Below, piece after piece: positions 44,510 to 53,437 of a stretch of DNA of 64,000 nt (positions within the stretch are counted from its first letter, which is position 1; each line of letters starts with the position of its first letter). Origin of the DNA: Mesorhizobium helmanticense (GTDB lineage Bacteria > Pseudomonadota > Alphaproteobacteria > Rhizobiales > Rhizobiaceae); NCBI RefSeq assembly GCF_003034915.1, contig NZ_PZJX01000024.1:124001-188000 (forward strand), in the 5' to 3' direction. The translations under genes were made by a program, and so were the position numbers. The notes under the pieces are model-generated. The model did not search any database. It was not told where the DNA came from and saw only the letters and a list, made by a program, of their open reading frames with translations.

Positions 44510-45961
44510 TCATTCCTTCGCAGCTTCCGCAGCCCTGGTGTCCAGCAGCCCATAGCCGAAATCATTGTCGCGGCCCTCCGGCCCTAGATCCCTGGCGGTG
44601 TCGGCCAGCGCCTTCTCGATCTCGTCGGCCGAACGGTCGGGCGCGACATGGATTAGATTGGCAATCGCGCCTGTCACAATGGCTGCGGCAAACGAGGTGC
44701 CGGTGACCACATCCGAGCCGGCGCCGCTCGGCGCCACCATCTCGACGCCGGGGGCGGAGATGAAGACATAGGCGCCGCGATTGGCCTGCGGCATCAGCCC
44801 GTCCTTGGCGTCGGTGGCGGTCACCGCGATGACGCCGTCGAAGGCGGCCGGATAGCCATAGGGCGCCTTCGGCCCGTTATTCCCCGCGGCGGCGACCAGC
44901 ACCATGCCGAGTGTCCTTGCATTGCGGCAGGCGATGCCGAGCAGGTCGTTCTTCGGGCCGACGAAGCTCATATTGATGATGCGCACATCCTGGCTTGCCG
45001 CCCAGTCCAACGCCGACAGGATGACGTCCATGGTCGACTTGCCGCCCTCGAAGGCGCGGGCATGGTAGATCTTGGCGCCCGGCGCCATGCCCTTCAGGGC
45101 ACCGACGCCAGCGATCAGCCCGTCGATCGAAGTGCCGTGGTCGCGTTTCTCGGTCGGCACATCGGGCATGGCGTCGAACTGGTCGGCGATGACGCCGCTT
45201 AGTGCCGGATTGGTATCGTCGATGCCGGTGTCGATGACGGCGATGCGCACATTCTCGCCGCTAGCCGCTTTCGCGTCGAGCGCGATGCGCTCGAAGGCAT
45301 AATTGACGATGCTGGCCGCCTGCTGCAGCGAATAGACATGGTTGGGTTCGCGCCGCAGGGTGCGGCCGTCGGCGGCAAGCTGCGCTAGCACGACGCCGAC
45401 CGGCCGGCCGTCGGGAATGCCGAAGCGCACCAGCGTTGTGCCGAGCAGCCGCGACTGGCGCTCGGAGCGCACTTCGAGGCCGAACGAGGCGGCGATCTGC
45501 TGGACCGCGCCGGCATCGCCATCGACCGTCACCAGCACTTCGTCGGGCACGAAATCGCCGACGACGGCGCGCGGCGGCTCGGTCGCGACCAGATCGGTCG
45601 GCGAAACAATCGGACCGCCCGTTACGGCTGCCGGAATCACCGGCGCATCGGCGGGTGGCGTCGGCGATGGTAGAGCGCTCGCCGGATCGCGGCGCGGGTC
45701 GGGCGTCGGCAAGGGAGTGCCCGCCGCCGGATTGGGGAACAGGTCGACGATCAGCGCCGGAAGAAAGATGGCGCCTGTCGCGGTGGCACCGGCATCGGGC
45801 TTTTCGCCTGTGCCGTCCTCTGTGCAATCTGCGCCGGCCGCGTTCGTCCGGTCGAGGCAGTCGGTTTTCGTCTGCGGCTGGGTGCTCTGCGCAAAAACGG
45901 GCGTGGCGGCGATCGCCGCCAGCAGAAATCCAGCAAATCCGATGACCGCTCTAGCCGCCAC
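44510..45961 (-). CDS. Subtilisin-like serine peptidase (S8) with Pro-rich N-terminal region
   Basis: A 483-residue exported protease. The signal peptide ends around residue 24 (TPVFA), a low-complexity Pro/Ala/Asp region runs to about 130, then a pro-domain-like segment to 215 and the S8 domain. Catalytic residues are Asp244 (VIDTGIDD), His275 (DHGTSIDG), Asn361 and Ser423 (GTSFAAA). There are few cysteines. It starts at GTG, overlapping the stop of the anti-sigma gene by 11 nt, and is co-transcribed with it. It may process or degrade an envelope substrate in the response controlled by the sigma factor. Confidence 0.9.
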   Translation of the reverse strand: MAARAVIGFAGFLLAAIAATPVFAQSTQPQTKTDCLDRTNAAGADCTEDGTGEKPDAGATATGAIFLPALIVDLFPNPAAGTPLPTPDPRRDPASALPSPTPPADAPVIPAAVTGGPIVSPTDLVATEPPRAVVGDFVPDEVLVTVDGDAGAVQQIAASFGLEVRSERQSRLLGTTLVRFGIPDGRPVGVVLAQLAADGRTLRREPNHVYSLQQAASIVNYAFERIALDAKAASGENVRIAVIDTGIDDTNPALSGVIADQFDAMPDVPTEKRDHGTSIDGLIAGVGALKGMAPGAKIYHARAFEGGKSTMDVILSALDWAASQDVRIINMSFVGPKNDLLGIACRNARTLGMVLVAAAGNNGPKAPYGYPAAFDGVIAVTATDAKDGLMPQANRGAYVFISAPGVEMVAPSGAGSDVVTGTSFAAAIVTGAIANLIHVAPDRSADEIEKALADTARDLGPEGRDNDFGYGLLDTRAAEAAKE

Positions 45962-46619
45962 TGGCCGGTTTCCTTCCCTCGATCACAGCATCCGCGAAAG
46001 GCTGGGCGGCAATAAGGCCGAGCACCTTGCCGTAGTCGGCGGCGGTCGTGGCCGGGATGGCGATGCGGAAGACGCCATCCGCGGTCGGCCCGCCTGATAT
46101 TTTCAGCTCATTCTGGTCGAGAAAGGCCGAGATGTCGGACATCTTCGCGTCCGGCTTGAACTTGACCAGCGCGAACGGCATTTTCGCCAGATCGTCCTGC
46201 GCGCCGGCGATCTCGAAATCGCTGCCCTTGCCGCCGGGCGGCACAAGCGACTGCACCATGACCAGGGCAAGCAATGCCGCCGCCGCGGCCCAGGCGACGC
46301 CGGCGGGCACTGCCGTGAAGCGGGCCCACACCTGCGCCAGGAAGGACGATGCGGCTGGCTGGCGCGCCGGCCCAGCTTCGGCATCAAGCGCCTTGGCGAA
46401 GCGGCTCAGCGCATCGGCCGGCGGGCGGATTGCCTCATTGGCGGCGGCCGTGCCGGAGAATTCGGCTTCCGCCTCGCCCAGTGCCGCGAGTGCTGCCGGA
46501 TCGCTCGCCAGCCATTCCTCGACGGCTTCGAGATCCGAGCCTTCCAGCGAGCCGTTCAGGTAGAACGGCAGCAGCGTTTCCATCTCGTCGCGGCGCGACA
46601 TCTTTTCAGCGGCGCTCAT
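45951..46619 (-). CDS. Anti-sigma factor (single-pass membrane protein)
   Basis: A 222-residue protein with a cytoplasmic N-terminal helical domain (METLLPFYLNGSLEGSDLE) that resembles anti-sigma zinc-finger-less N-domains, one membrane helix at about 106-125 and a periplasmic C-terminal domain. The ATG overlaps the sigma gene stop by 4 nt (ATGA). It is therefore the natural antagonist of the adjacent ECF sigma factor. No CxxC zinc motif is seen, so release is unlikely to be simple thiol oxidation. Confidence 0.82.
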   Translation of the reverse strand: MSAAEKMSRRDEMETLLPFYLNGSLEGSDLEAVEEWLASDPAALAALGEAEAEFSGTAAANEAIRPPADALSRFAKALDAEAGPARQPAASSFLAQVWARFTAVPAGVAWAAAAALLALVMVQSLVPPGGKGSDFEIAGAQDDLAKMPFALVKFKPDAKMSDISAFLDQNELKISGGPTADGVFRIAIPATTAADYGKVLGLIAAQPFADAVIEGRKPASGG

Positions 46620-47182
46620 GGCCAACCCCTGTCGTAACCGGCGGCCTTCAAGGCTTCGCCGAGTTTCTTGCGGGCATAGAACATCCTGGTCTTGACGGTG
46701 GCTACCGGTATACCGAGCACCTCGCCGATCTCGGCCACCGACTGTCCATGGTAATAGGCAAGGTCGATCACCGTGCGGTGTTCTTCCGGCAAGGCATCGA
46801 CGAAGCTCCGCAAAGCGGCGCCCTTGTCTTGCTTCATGGTGACGACTTCCGGCGTATCGGCGCTGTCGGGCACCTGGGCCGCGTCATCGTCGTCGATCCA
46901 GTCCTCCTTCTTCTTGCGCAGGACCGACAGCGCCTTGAAGCGCGCAATGCCGAGCAGCCATGTCGAGACTTCCGAGCGTCCCTCGAAGCCGGGCGCCTGG
47001 CGCCAGAGTTCGAGGAAGACCTCGTTCGCGATATCGTCGGCCATCATTTCCGATCCCGTCTGGCGCGCCACGAAGCGGTAGACCCGCGCGTGGTGGCGCA
47101 TGAACAGGAGCCGCACGGCGGCACGGTCGCCCTTCGCGACCCGGTCGACAAGCGCGCGATCGGTCTCCGTCGCCGCCGTCAT
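46616..47182 (-). CDS. ECF sigma factor
   Basis: A sigma-70 family extracytoplasmic-function factor of about 188 residues. Region 2 has YRFVARQTGSEMMADDIANEVFLELWR and region 4 has LPEEHRTVIDLAYYHGQSVAEIGEVLGIPVATVKTRMF. I chose the ATG giving MTAATETDRALVDR, a normal ECF start; an ATG 60 nt upstream (MNLFG) is an alternative with GGAGG almost adjacent. It is transcribed with the anti-sigma factor and S8 protease and divergent from an SRPBCC gene. Confidence 0.9.
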   Translation of the reverse strand: MTAATETDRALVDRVAKGDRAAVRLLFMRHHARVYRFVARQTGSEMMADDIANEVFLELWRQAPGFEGRSEVSTWLLGIARFKALSVLRKKKEDWIDDDDAAQVPDSADTPEVVTMKQDKGAALRSFVDALPEEHRTVIDLAYYHGQSVAEIGEVLGIPVATVKTRMFYARKKLGEALKAAGYDRGWP

Positions 47183-47439
47183 GGCCGGTCGAGCCGCCTG
47201 GCTCCTGCTTGCTCTGTCGTTGATCGGCCCAAAAAGGTTCATCCTCCGCCAAGGAATTGCGAAAGCTAGCCGAAGAGTGGTGAGGTTGCCAGAGTGTACC
47301 GTTCTCCCCGTTTTTAGGGGTCTCGGATGGCGGCCGTCAGCAACGCAGGAATTCCCGACAGCTTTGTAACTCACCGGTCCGCTGCCGGGCGATTAAGGTC
47401 CAGATCGCAAACCACAACCCAGCTTGAAGGACCGATGTC

Positions 47440-47886
47440 ATGACCAACAACAGCTTTACGACAACTATTCTCGTGGATCAGTCGCCGATGGCGGCGTTCG
47501 ATGCGATCAACCGTCCACGCGACTGGTGGGGCAAGGAGATCGAAGGTCGCACCGACCGTCTCGGCGAGGAATGGACCTATCGCTACAAGGATATGCACGT
47601 CAGCAATCAGAAGACGACGGAGTTCATGCCTGGCCAAAGAGTCGTTTGGCACGTCGTCGATGCCCAGATGAATTTCCTCAACGACAAGAGCGAATGGAAG
47701 AACACAGACCTGATTTTCGACATCGCCCAGAAAGGCGACAAGACCGAAATCCGGTTCACCCATGCTGGCCTCGTTCCCGCGGTCGAGTGCTTCGACATTT
47801 GCACGAATGCCTGGACCGGCCTGATTGCCGACAGCCTGAAAGGGCTGATCGAGAACGAGCAAGGACTTCCCGACACCGTGGAATGA
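47440..47886 (+). CDS. SRPBCC-fold protein
   Basis: A 148-residue START/SRPBCC (AHSA1-type) ligand-binding protein. It starts with a beta strand FTTTILVDQSPMAAFDAI, has an RPRDWWGKEIEG loop, and ends with a long C-terminal helix (CTNAWTGLIADSLKGLIEN). Such folds bind hydrophobic ligands or activate Hsp90; here there is no linked chaperone, and the ligand is unknown. It is divergent from the sigma factor gene and precedes an alcohol dehydrogenase by 82 bp in the same direction. Confidence 0.82.
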   Translation: MTNNSFTTTILVDQSPMAAFDAINRPRDWWGKEIEGRTDRLGEEWTYRYKDMHVSNQKTTEFMPGQRVVWHVVDAQMNFLNDKSEWKNTDLIFDIAQKGDKTEIRFTHAGLVPAVECFDICTNAWTGLIADSLKGLIENEQGLPDTVE

Positions 47887-47968
47887 ACTCATGCACATGG
47901 GCTTTGACCCAATTCGGCGATCCGCGGCGACCGCTCATGAGGCCTCGCGCGGTTGGAAGGAGCTTTTC

Positions 47969-48973
47969 ATGAGACTGATTAGGCTGAAAGCGCCGGGAGG
48001 CCTGGAAAATCTCAAGCTGGTCGAGGAAGATGGTCCGCAACCAGGGCCGGGTGAGTTGCTGGTCAGGATCCGGGCGTGTTCGTTGAATTTCCACGACAGC
48101 ATGGTGGTGCTGGGGAAGAAACCCTGCGCCGATGGCCGTATCCCGCTGTCCGATGGCGCTGGCGAGGTGATTGCGGTCTCGGACGATGTCGATGAGTTCA
48201 ACGTCGGAGATGCCGTCGTCAGCACATACTGGCCCGATTGGCTGGCAGGCGATCCGGCGCCTGCCAACAAGAGGGGCGAATTGGGAGACGATGTCGACGG
48301 CTATGCCCGCGAGTATGTGTGCACGCCCTCACATGCTTTCACGAAAGCACCGGCAGGCTTCACGCACAGGGAGGCGGCAACGCTTACCTGTGCCGGGGTC
48401 ACTGCCTGGAGAGCCCTGATGGTGTGCGGCCAGGTGAAGCCTGGGGATACGGTGCTGGTCCTTGGGACAGGCAGTGTCTCTCTGTTTGCGCTGCAATTCG
48501 CAAAACTTGCAGGTGCTCGTGTCGTCGCCACCTCTTCATCGCAAGAGAAGCTGGAAAGGCTTCAGCGGCTTGGAGCCGACATTGTCGTCAACTACAAGGC
48601 GATGCCGGATTGGGGCCAGAAGGTGCGGGATCTGATGAACGGACGCGGCGTCGATCACGTGATCGAGGTCGGCGGACCTGGCACCTTGGCGCAGTCGATA
48701 ACAGCTTGCAGGATGGGCGGCCACATCGCCCTGATCGGCGTCCTGACCGGTTTTGCCGGACAAGTGTCGATCCCGGCACTGTTTTCCAATCAGATCAGGA
48801 TCAGCGGTATCTCCATTGGCAGCAAGGCAGACCAGGAGGACATGATCCGGGCGATAGAGGCCAATCGTTTGAAGCCTGTTGTCGATCGCACTTTCCCGCT
48901 GCAGGGAATCACCGATGCTTTCAGCTACTACGGGTCCCAAAAGCACTTCGGTAAGGTTTGCCTCGACCTTTGA
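47969..48973 (+). CDS. Zinc-less MDR alcohol dehydrogenase/quinone-oxidoreductase-like
   Basis: A 334-residue medium-chain dehydrogenase. GroES-like N-terminal half; NAD(P) motif VLVLGTGSVSLFALQFAK near 170, and an AGVTAWRAL segment just before. The zinc-site Cys/His pattern of true alcohol dehydrogenases is not obvious, so an NADPH quinone-reductase-like activity is more likely. The ATG behind GGAAGGAGC was chosen over a longer frame. A small nearby SRPBCC gene may be co-transcribed. Confidence 0.85.
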   Translation: MRLIRLKAPGGLENLKLVEEDGPQPGPGELLVRIRACSLNFHDSMVVLGKKPCADGRIPLSDGAGEVIAVSDDVDEFNVGDAVVSTYWPDWLAGDPAPANKRGELGDDVDGYAREYVCTPSHAFTKAPAGFTHREAATLTCAGVTAWRALMVCGQVKPGDTVLVLGTGSVSLFALQFAKLAGARVVATSSSQEKLERLQRLGADIVVNYKAMPDWGQKVRDLMNGRGVDHVIEVGGPGTLAQSITACRMGGHIALIGVLTGFAGQVSIPALFSNQIRISGISIGSKADQEDMIRAIEANRLKPVVDRTFPLQGITDAFSYYGSQKHFGKVCLDL

Positions 48974-49044
48974 CACGCCATGCGCGCGTCGCTGGTCATC
49001 TCTGGCTTCCGTTCGGCGTCGCGGATCGAAGGCAGCAGCCTCGA

Positions 49045-49884
49045 TCAGTCAAGAAACGGCTTGGCCTTCATCGTCGCCGGCACCGGCACGCCGAGACGCT
49101 TCAGCACCGTCGGTGCGAGTTGCAGCTGGTCGAGCAATGTGTCGGCCTGAGAACCCTCGCCCGCCCCAAAATAATACAGCGCGAAATCCTGCATCTCGTC
49201 ATCATGGCCGCCATGATGGCCACGATCCGTCTGGCCGTGATCGGCGGTGACGATCACCTCATAGCCGGCTTCTCGCCAGCCCGGCAGAAAGGCGGCCAGC
49301 ATGCCGTCCATCGCATAGCAGGCATGGTCCATCTCATGGCAGTCATGGCCGAAGCGGTGACCCATCGAGTCCAGCGTGCAGGTGTGCAGGATGCCGTAGT
49401 CGATGCTGTGGCGCCTGGTCAGCATGGTCAGCGTCGCGAACAGGTCGACGTCGCTCGGCGTCATCTGGTTGCGCAGATTGTAGCCGGTCATGGTGTGGAA
49501 GCGGCCATGCGTGATCGGCCCGCCCGGCTCGTCGAACTCCATGTCCTCGACCAGATCGAACGGATAGGCCCGGAAGAATTCCGACCAGTAGGAATGGGTG
49601 ACCGCGCCGGTCTTGCCGCCGGCCTTGGCAACTTCCGAAAAGATATCCGGTTGTTCGACACGGAACCGGTTCTCATTGGACAGGATGCCGTGCACTTGCG
49701 GCGCTACCCCGGTGTGGATCGAGGCGTAGCAACAGGCCGAGGTCGACGGCAGCACCGAGCGCATCTTCCAAACGCGCGCCTCGCCCGACTGCACCCAGCC
49801 TTCGAGATTGCCCATCAGCCGTCGCCAGTTCCGATAGGGCACGCCGTCAAGGATGATGAGCAGGAGTTTTGTATCGAGCGCCAC
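49045..49884 (-). CDS. Alkaline-phosphatase-superfamily phosphodiesterase/pyrophosphatase
   Basis: A 279-residue metal-dependent hydrolase of the type I phosphodiesterase/nucleotide pyrophosphatase family. Motifs in order: LLIILDGVP (metal-binding Asp), STSACCYASIHTGVAP (nucleophile region), TLDSMGHRFGHD and TADHGQTDRGHHGG (metal ligands). It has no signal peptide. It starts at GTG behind GGAG. It is the last gene of the peptide-type ABC unit. Whether it cleaves a nucleotide, a phosphodiester or a phosphonate substrate imported by that transporter is unknown. Confidence 0.85.
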   Translation of the reverse strand: MALDTKLLLIILDGVPYRNWRRLMGNLEGWVQSGEARVWKMRSVLPSTSACCYASIHTGVAPQVHGILSNENRFRVEQPDIFSEVAKAGGKTGAVTHSYWSEFFRAYPFDLVEDMEFDEPGGPITHGRFHTMTGYNLRNQMTPSDVDLFATLTMLTRRHSIDYGILHTCTLDSMGHRFGHDCHEMDHACYAMDGMLAAFLPGWREAGYEVIVTADHGQTDRGHHGGHDDEMQDFALYYFGAGEGSQADTLLDQLQLAPTVLKRLGVPVPATMKAKPFLD

Positions 49885-49971
49885 GGTGGCTCCATGTGGG
49901 TCTTGCCAGAGAAATCAGCACCGGGAGCAAGCCAATCGGCAGCTCCGAATGTGCCGAGAGGAGCCTGGATC

Positions 49972-51627
49972 CTAGTTCCCCGCGCTCGCCATGCGTCGTC
50001 CCTTGATCGCCTTTTCCAGCCAGCCGATCTCCATTTCGGGAACGGAGGACAGGAGAAGGTCGGTATAGGCGTCGAAGGGCGGCGTCAGCACCTTGCTCTT
50101 GGCGCCATAGCGCACCACTTCGCCGCGATACATCACCGCGATCGAATCGGCGATCGACTTCACCGTCGCCAGGTCATGGGTGATGAACAGATACGCAACG
50201 CTTTCCTCCTTCTGCAGTTCGAGCAGTAGTTCGAGGATGCCATGGGCCACCAGCGGGTCGAGCGCCGAAGTCACCTCGTCGCAGATGATCAGTTTTGGCT
50301 TGGCGGCGAGCGAGCGGGCAATGCAGACGCGCTGCTTCTGGCCGCCGGAGAGCTCGGCCGGGTAGCGGTCGATGAAACCCTTGCCCATCTCGATCTTGTC
50401 GAGCAGGTCGGCGACGCGTTTGTCACGCTCGCGGCCGCGTATGCCGAAATAGAACTCCAGCGGTCGCCCGATGATGGTGCCGACGGTCTGGCGCGGATTC
50501 ATCGCCACGTCGGCCATCTGGTAGATCATCTGCAGCTGGCGCAGATCCTCCTTTGGCCGGTCGGCAAGCTTGTTGGCAAGCGGCCTGCCATCGAAAGTGA
50601 CGGTGCCTTCCTCGGGCGGCAAAAGCCCGGTGATGGCCCGCGCCAGCGTTGACTTGCCGGAACCGGACTCGCCAACGACGGCCAGCGTCTGGCCGGGATA
50701 GATGTCGACGGAAACGTTCTTCAGCACCTTGATATGGCTGCGGCCATAGGCGGCGGTAACGTTCTTGACCGACAGGAACGGCGTTGTGCCGGGTTGCTGC
50801 TCCTGGTGTTCGATCTCGTGCACCGACACCAGCGCATTGGTGTATTCCTGGCGCGGTTCCTTGATGATCTGGCGCGTGCCGCCCCATTCGACCAGCCGGC
50901 CATGGCGCAGCACCATGATCTCGTCCGACACCTGGGCGACGACGGCAAGGTCGTGGGTGATGTAGAGCGCCGCCACATGGGTATCGCGGATGGCATCCTT
51001 GATCGCCGCGAGAACGTCGATCTGCGTCGTCACGTCGAGCGCCGTGGTCGGCTCGTCGAAGACGATCAAATCGGGCTCCGAGCAGAGCGCCATCGCCGTC
51101 ATCACGCGCTGAAGCTGACCGCCGGACACCTGATGCGGAAAGCGCTCGCCGATCGTTTCCGGGTTCGGCAGGCTGAGCTTCCTGAACAGGCCCACGGCGC
51201 GTTTCTCGGCCTCGGCTCGCGTCGCCGTGCCATGCAACAGCGTGGCTTCCACCACCTGGTCCATCAATCGATGCGCCGGGTTGAAGGCCGCCGCCGCCGA
51301 TTGCGCGACGTAGCAGACCTCGCGGCCGCGCAATTTGCGAAAACCCTCCTTGCCGCCCTTCAGGATGTCGCGGCCATTGAGGATCACCTCGCCGCCGGTG
51401 ATGCGCACGCCACCGCGGCCATAGCCCATCGACGACAGGCCGATCGTCGACTTGCCGGCGCCGGACTCGCCGATCAGGCCGAGCACCTTGCCTTTCTCGA
51501 GCGTCAGCGAGACGTCGTGGACCAGCACGATGTTCTTGGGCGCCTCGCCCGGCGGATAGACCGTGGCTTCGATGCGCAGATTGCGGATGTCGAGCAGGAG
51601 GCCGGATTTCGCTTTGCTGTCAGCCAT
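49972..51627 (-). CDS. Oligopeptide-type ABC transporter, fused dual ATPase
   Basis: A 551-residue protein with two ATPase domains in one chain. The first half has GESGAGKSTIG, VSGGQLQRV and LIVFDEPTTALD (DppD-like). The second half has GESGSGKSTLA, LSGGQKQRVCIARS and LIICDEVTSALD (DppF-like). This is the DppDF fusion often seen in alphaproteobacterial peptide importers. The ATG overlaps the stop of the permease by one base (TGATG). It ends 87 bp before the phosphodiesterase gene. Confidence 0.92.
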   Translation of the reverse strand: MADSKAKSGLLLDIRNLRIEATVYPPGEAPKNIVLVHDVSLTLEKGKVLGLIGESGAGKSTIGLSSMGYGRGGVRITGGEVILNGRDILKGGKEGFRKLRGREVCYVAQSAAAAFNPAHRLMDQVVEATLLHGTATRAEAEKRAVGLFRKLSLPNPETIGERFPHQVSGGQLQRVMTAMALCSEPDLIVFDEPTTALDVTTQIDVLAAIKDAIRDTHVAALYITHDLAVVAQVSDEIMVLRHGRLVEWGGTRQIIKEPRQEYTNALVSVHEIEHQEQQPGTTPFLSVKNVTAAYGRSHIKVLKNVSVDIYPGQTLAVVGESGSGKSTLARAITGLLPPEEGTVTFDGRPLANKLADRPKEDLRQLQMIYQMADVAMNPRQTVGTIIGRPLEFYFGIRGRERDKRVADLLDKIEMGKGFIDRYPAELSGGQKQRVCIARSLAAKPKLIICDEVTSALDPLVAHGILELLLELQKEESVAYLFITHDLATVKSIADSIAVMYRGEVVRYGAKSKVLTPPFDAYTDLLLSSVPEMEIGWLEKAIKGRRMASAGN

Positions 51628-52451
51628 CACCCGCGTCCTCCCTTCAGGCTCGTCGTGCGGTTGAGCACCCAGTCGGCGACCAGGTTGACCGAGATCGCAA
51701 GTGCCGCGATCGCTGCCGCCGGGATCAGGGCTGCCGCTATGCCGAAGACGATGCCGTCCTTGTTCTCCTTGACCATGCCGCCCCAGTCGGCGTCAGGCGG
51801 CTGCACGCCAAGGCCGAGGAAGGACAGCGTCGACAGGAACAGCACCGCATAGATGAAGCGCAGGCCGAGTTCCGAGACCAGCGGCGACAGCGCATTGGGC
51901 AGGATTTCGCGGAAGATGATCCATATCTCATTTTCGCCGCGCAGCTTGGCCGCCTCGACATAATCCATGACGTTGATGTCGACGGCGACGGCCCGTGAGA
52001 GGCGATAGACGCGGGTCGAATCGAGAATGCCCATGACCAAGATCAGCGTCACCAGATTGGTCGGCAGCACCGAGAGCACGACGAGAGCCATGATCAGCGT
52101 CGGGATCGACATCAGGAGATCGACAAGGCGCGACAGGAGTGTGTCGAACCAGCCGCCGAAAACCGCCGCCGCGAAACCGAGGATGGAGCCGAGCGAGAAA
52201 GACAGCGCGGTCGCCAGCACGGCGATGAACAAGGTAATGCGGGCGCCATAGATCATGCGCGACAAGAGATCGCGGCCGAGATTGTCGGTGCCCAGCCAAT
52301 GGGTCGCCGACATCGGCTCCCAGACATCGCCGACGATCTCGCCATTGCCGTGCGGCGCGATCCATGGCGCGAAGATCGCCGCCAGCACGAACAGCGCCGT
52401 CAGCACGATGCCGATCAGCGCCGGGATGGGGATGCGTTTTATATCGAGCAT
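51627..52451 (-). CDS. Oligopeptide-type ABC permease (DppC class)
   Basis: A 274-residue permease with six predicted helices. The N-terminal WLGTDNLGRDLLSRMIYGAR and the EAA loop VDINVMDYVEAAKLRGEN are DppC/OppC hallmarks, and a hydrophobic C-terminus contains LGLGVQPPDADWG. It lies between the DppB-type permease (10-nt gap) and the dual ATPase gene (TGATG overlap). Confidence 0.92.
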   Translation of the reverse strand: MLDIKRIPIPALIGIVLTALFVLAAIFAPWIAPHGNGEIVGDVWEPMSATHWLGTDNLGRDLLSRMIYGARITLFIAVLATALSFSLGSILGFAAAVFGGWFDTLLSRLVDLLMSIPTLIMALVVLSVLPTNLVTLILVMGILDSTRVYRLSRAVAVDINVMDYVEAAKLRGENEIWIIFREILPNALSPLVSELGLRFIYAVLFLSTLSFLGLGVQPPDADWGGMVKENKDGIVFGIAAALIPAAAIAALAISVNLVADWVLNRTTSLKGGRG

Positions 52452-52461
52452 GCCCGCCCCC

Positions 52462-53421
52462 TCACTTCGGATGTCTGAGACGCGGATTGGCGACGATCGC
52501 CGCTATGTCCGCAATGATGTTCAGGCTGATATAGACGGTGGCAAAGATCAGGCCGACCGCCTGCACCACCGGCACGTCGCGCTTGGTGACATGGTCGACG
52601 AGATATTGCCCCATGCCGGGGTAGACGAAGATAACCTCGACCACGACGACGCCGACGATCAGGTAGGCGAGGTTGAGCATGACGACATTGATGATTGGCG
52701 CAATGGCGTTGGGAAAGGCATGCTTGCGGATGACATTGAAGGCTGAAAGCCCCTTCAACTCCGCCGTCTCGACATAGGCCGACTGCATCACGTTGAGGAT
52801 CGCGGCGCGCGTCATGCGCATCATATGGGCGAGCACCACCAGCGTCAGCGCCGCGGCCGGCAGCGCTATCGCCTGCATGCGCTCGCCGAAGGGCATGCCG
52901 TCATAAACGGTCGAGATGCCGGGAAAGATCTGCCACTTCACCGCGAAGAAATAGACGAGCACGTAGCCGATGAAGAATTCGGGAAACGAGGTCGAGGCGA
53001 GCGCCAGGCCAGAGATCAGCTTGTCGACCCAGCCGTTGCGGTAGCGCACGGCGATCAGGCCGAGGATGATCGCCAGCGGCACGGCCACGATCGCCGCCCA
53101 GAAGGCGAGGAACAGCGTGTTCCACAACCGTCCCTTGATCGATGTCGCAATGTCCTGGCCGCTCGACATGGCGGTGCCGAGATCGCCGGTCAAGACGCCG
53201 CCAAGCCATTGGAAGTACCTGACATAAGCCGGCTGGTTCAGCCCCAGTTGCTCGCGCAGATTGGCGAGCGACTCCGGCGTCGCCGACTGTCCGAGAATGG
53301 CTTGCGCGACGTCGCCCGGCAGGATCTGGGTGCCGGCGAAGATCAGGACCGAAACGGCCAACAGGAGAAGGATGCCCAGCGCAACGCGCTGGGCCACCAG
53401 TTTCACGATGGGTGAGGACAT
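52462..53421 (-). CDS. Oligopeptide-type ABC permease (DppB class)
   Basis: A 319-residue permease with the DppB pattern: an N-terminal helix, QLGLNQPAYVRYFQWLGGVLTGDLGTA and the EAA loop YVETAELKGLSAFNVIRKHAFPNAI. About six helices are predicted. It forms the translocation pore with the DppC-type partner. It begins 16 nt after the binding-protein gene. Confidence 0.92.
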   Translation of the reverse strand: MSSPIVKLVAQRVALGILLLLAVSVLIFAGTQILPGDVAQAILGQSATPESLANLREQLGLNQPAYVRYFQWLGGVLTGDLGTAMSSGQDIATSIKGRLWNTLFLAFWAAIVAVPLAIILGLIAVRYRNGWVDKLISGLALASTSFPEFFIGYVLVYFFAVKWQIFPGISTVYDGMPFGERMQAIALPAAALTLVVLAHMMRMTRAAILNVMQSAYVETAELKGLSAFNVIRKHAFPNAIAPIINVVMLNLAYLIVGVVVVEVIFVYPGMGQYLVDHVTKRDVPVVQAVGLIFATVYISLNIIADIAAIVANPRLRHPK

Positions 53422-53437
53422 ATCCGCAAGGCCAGGC

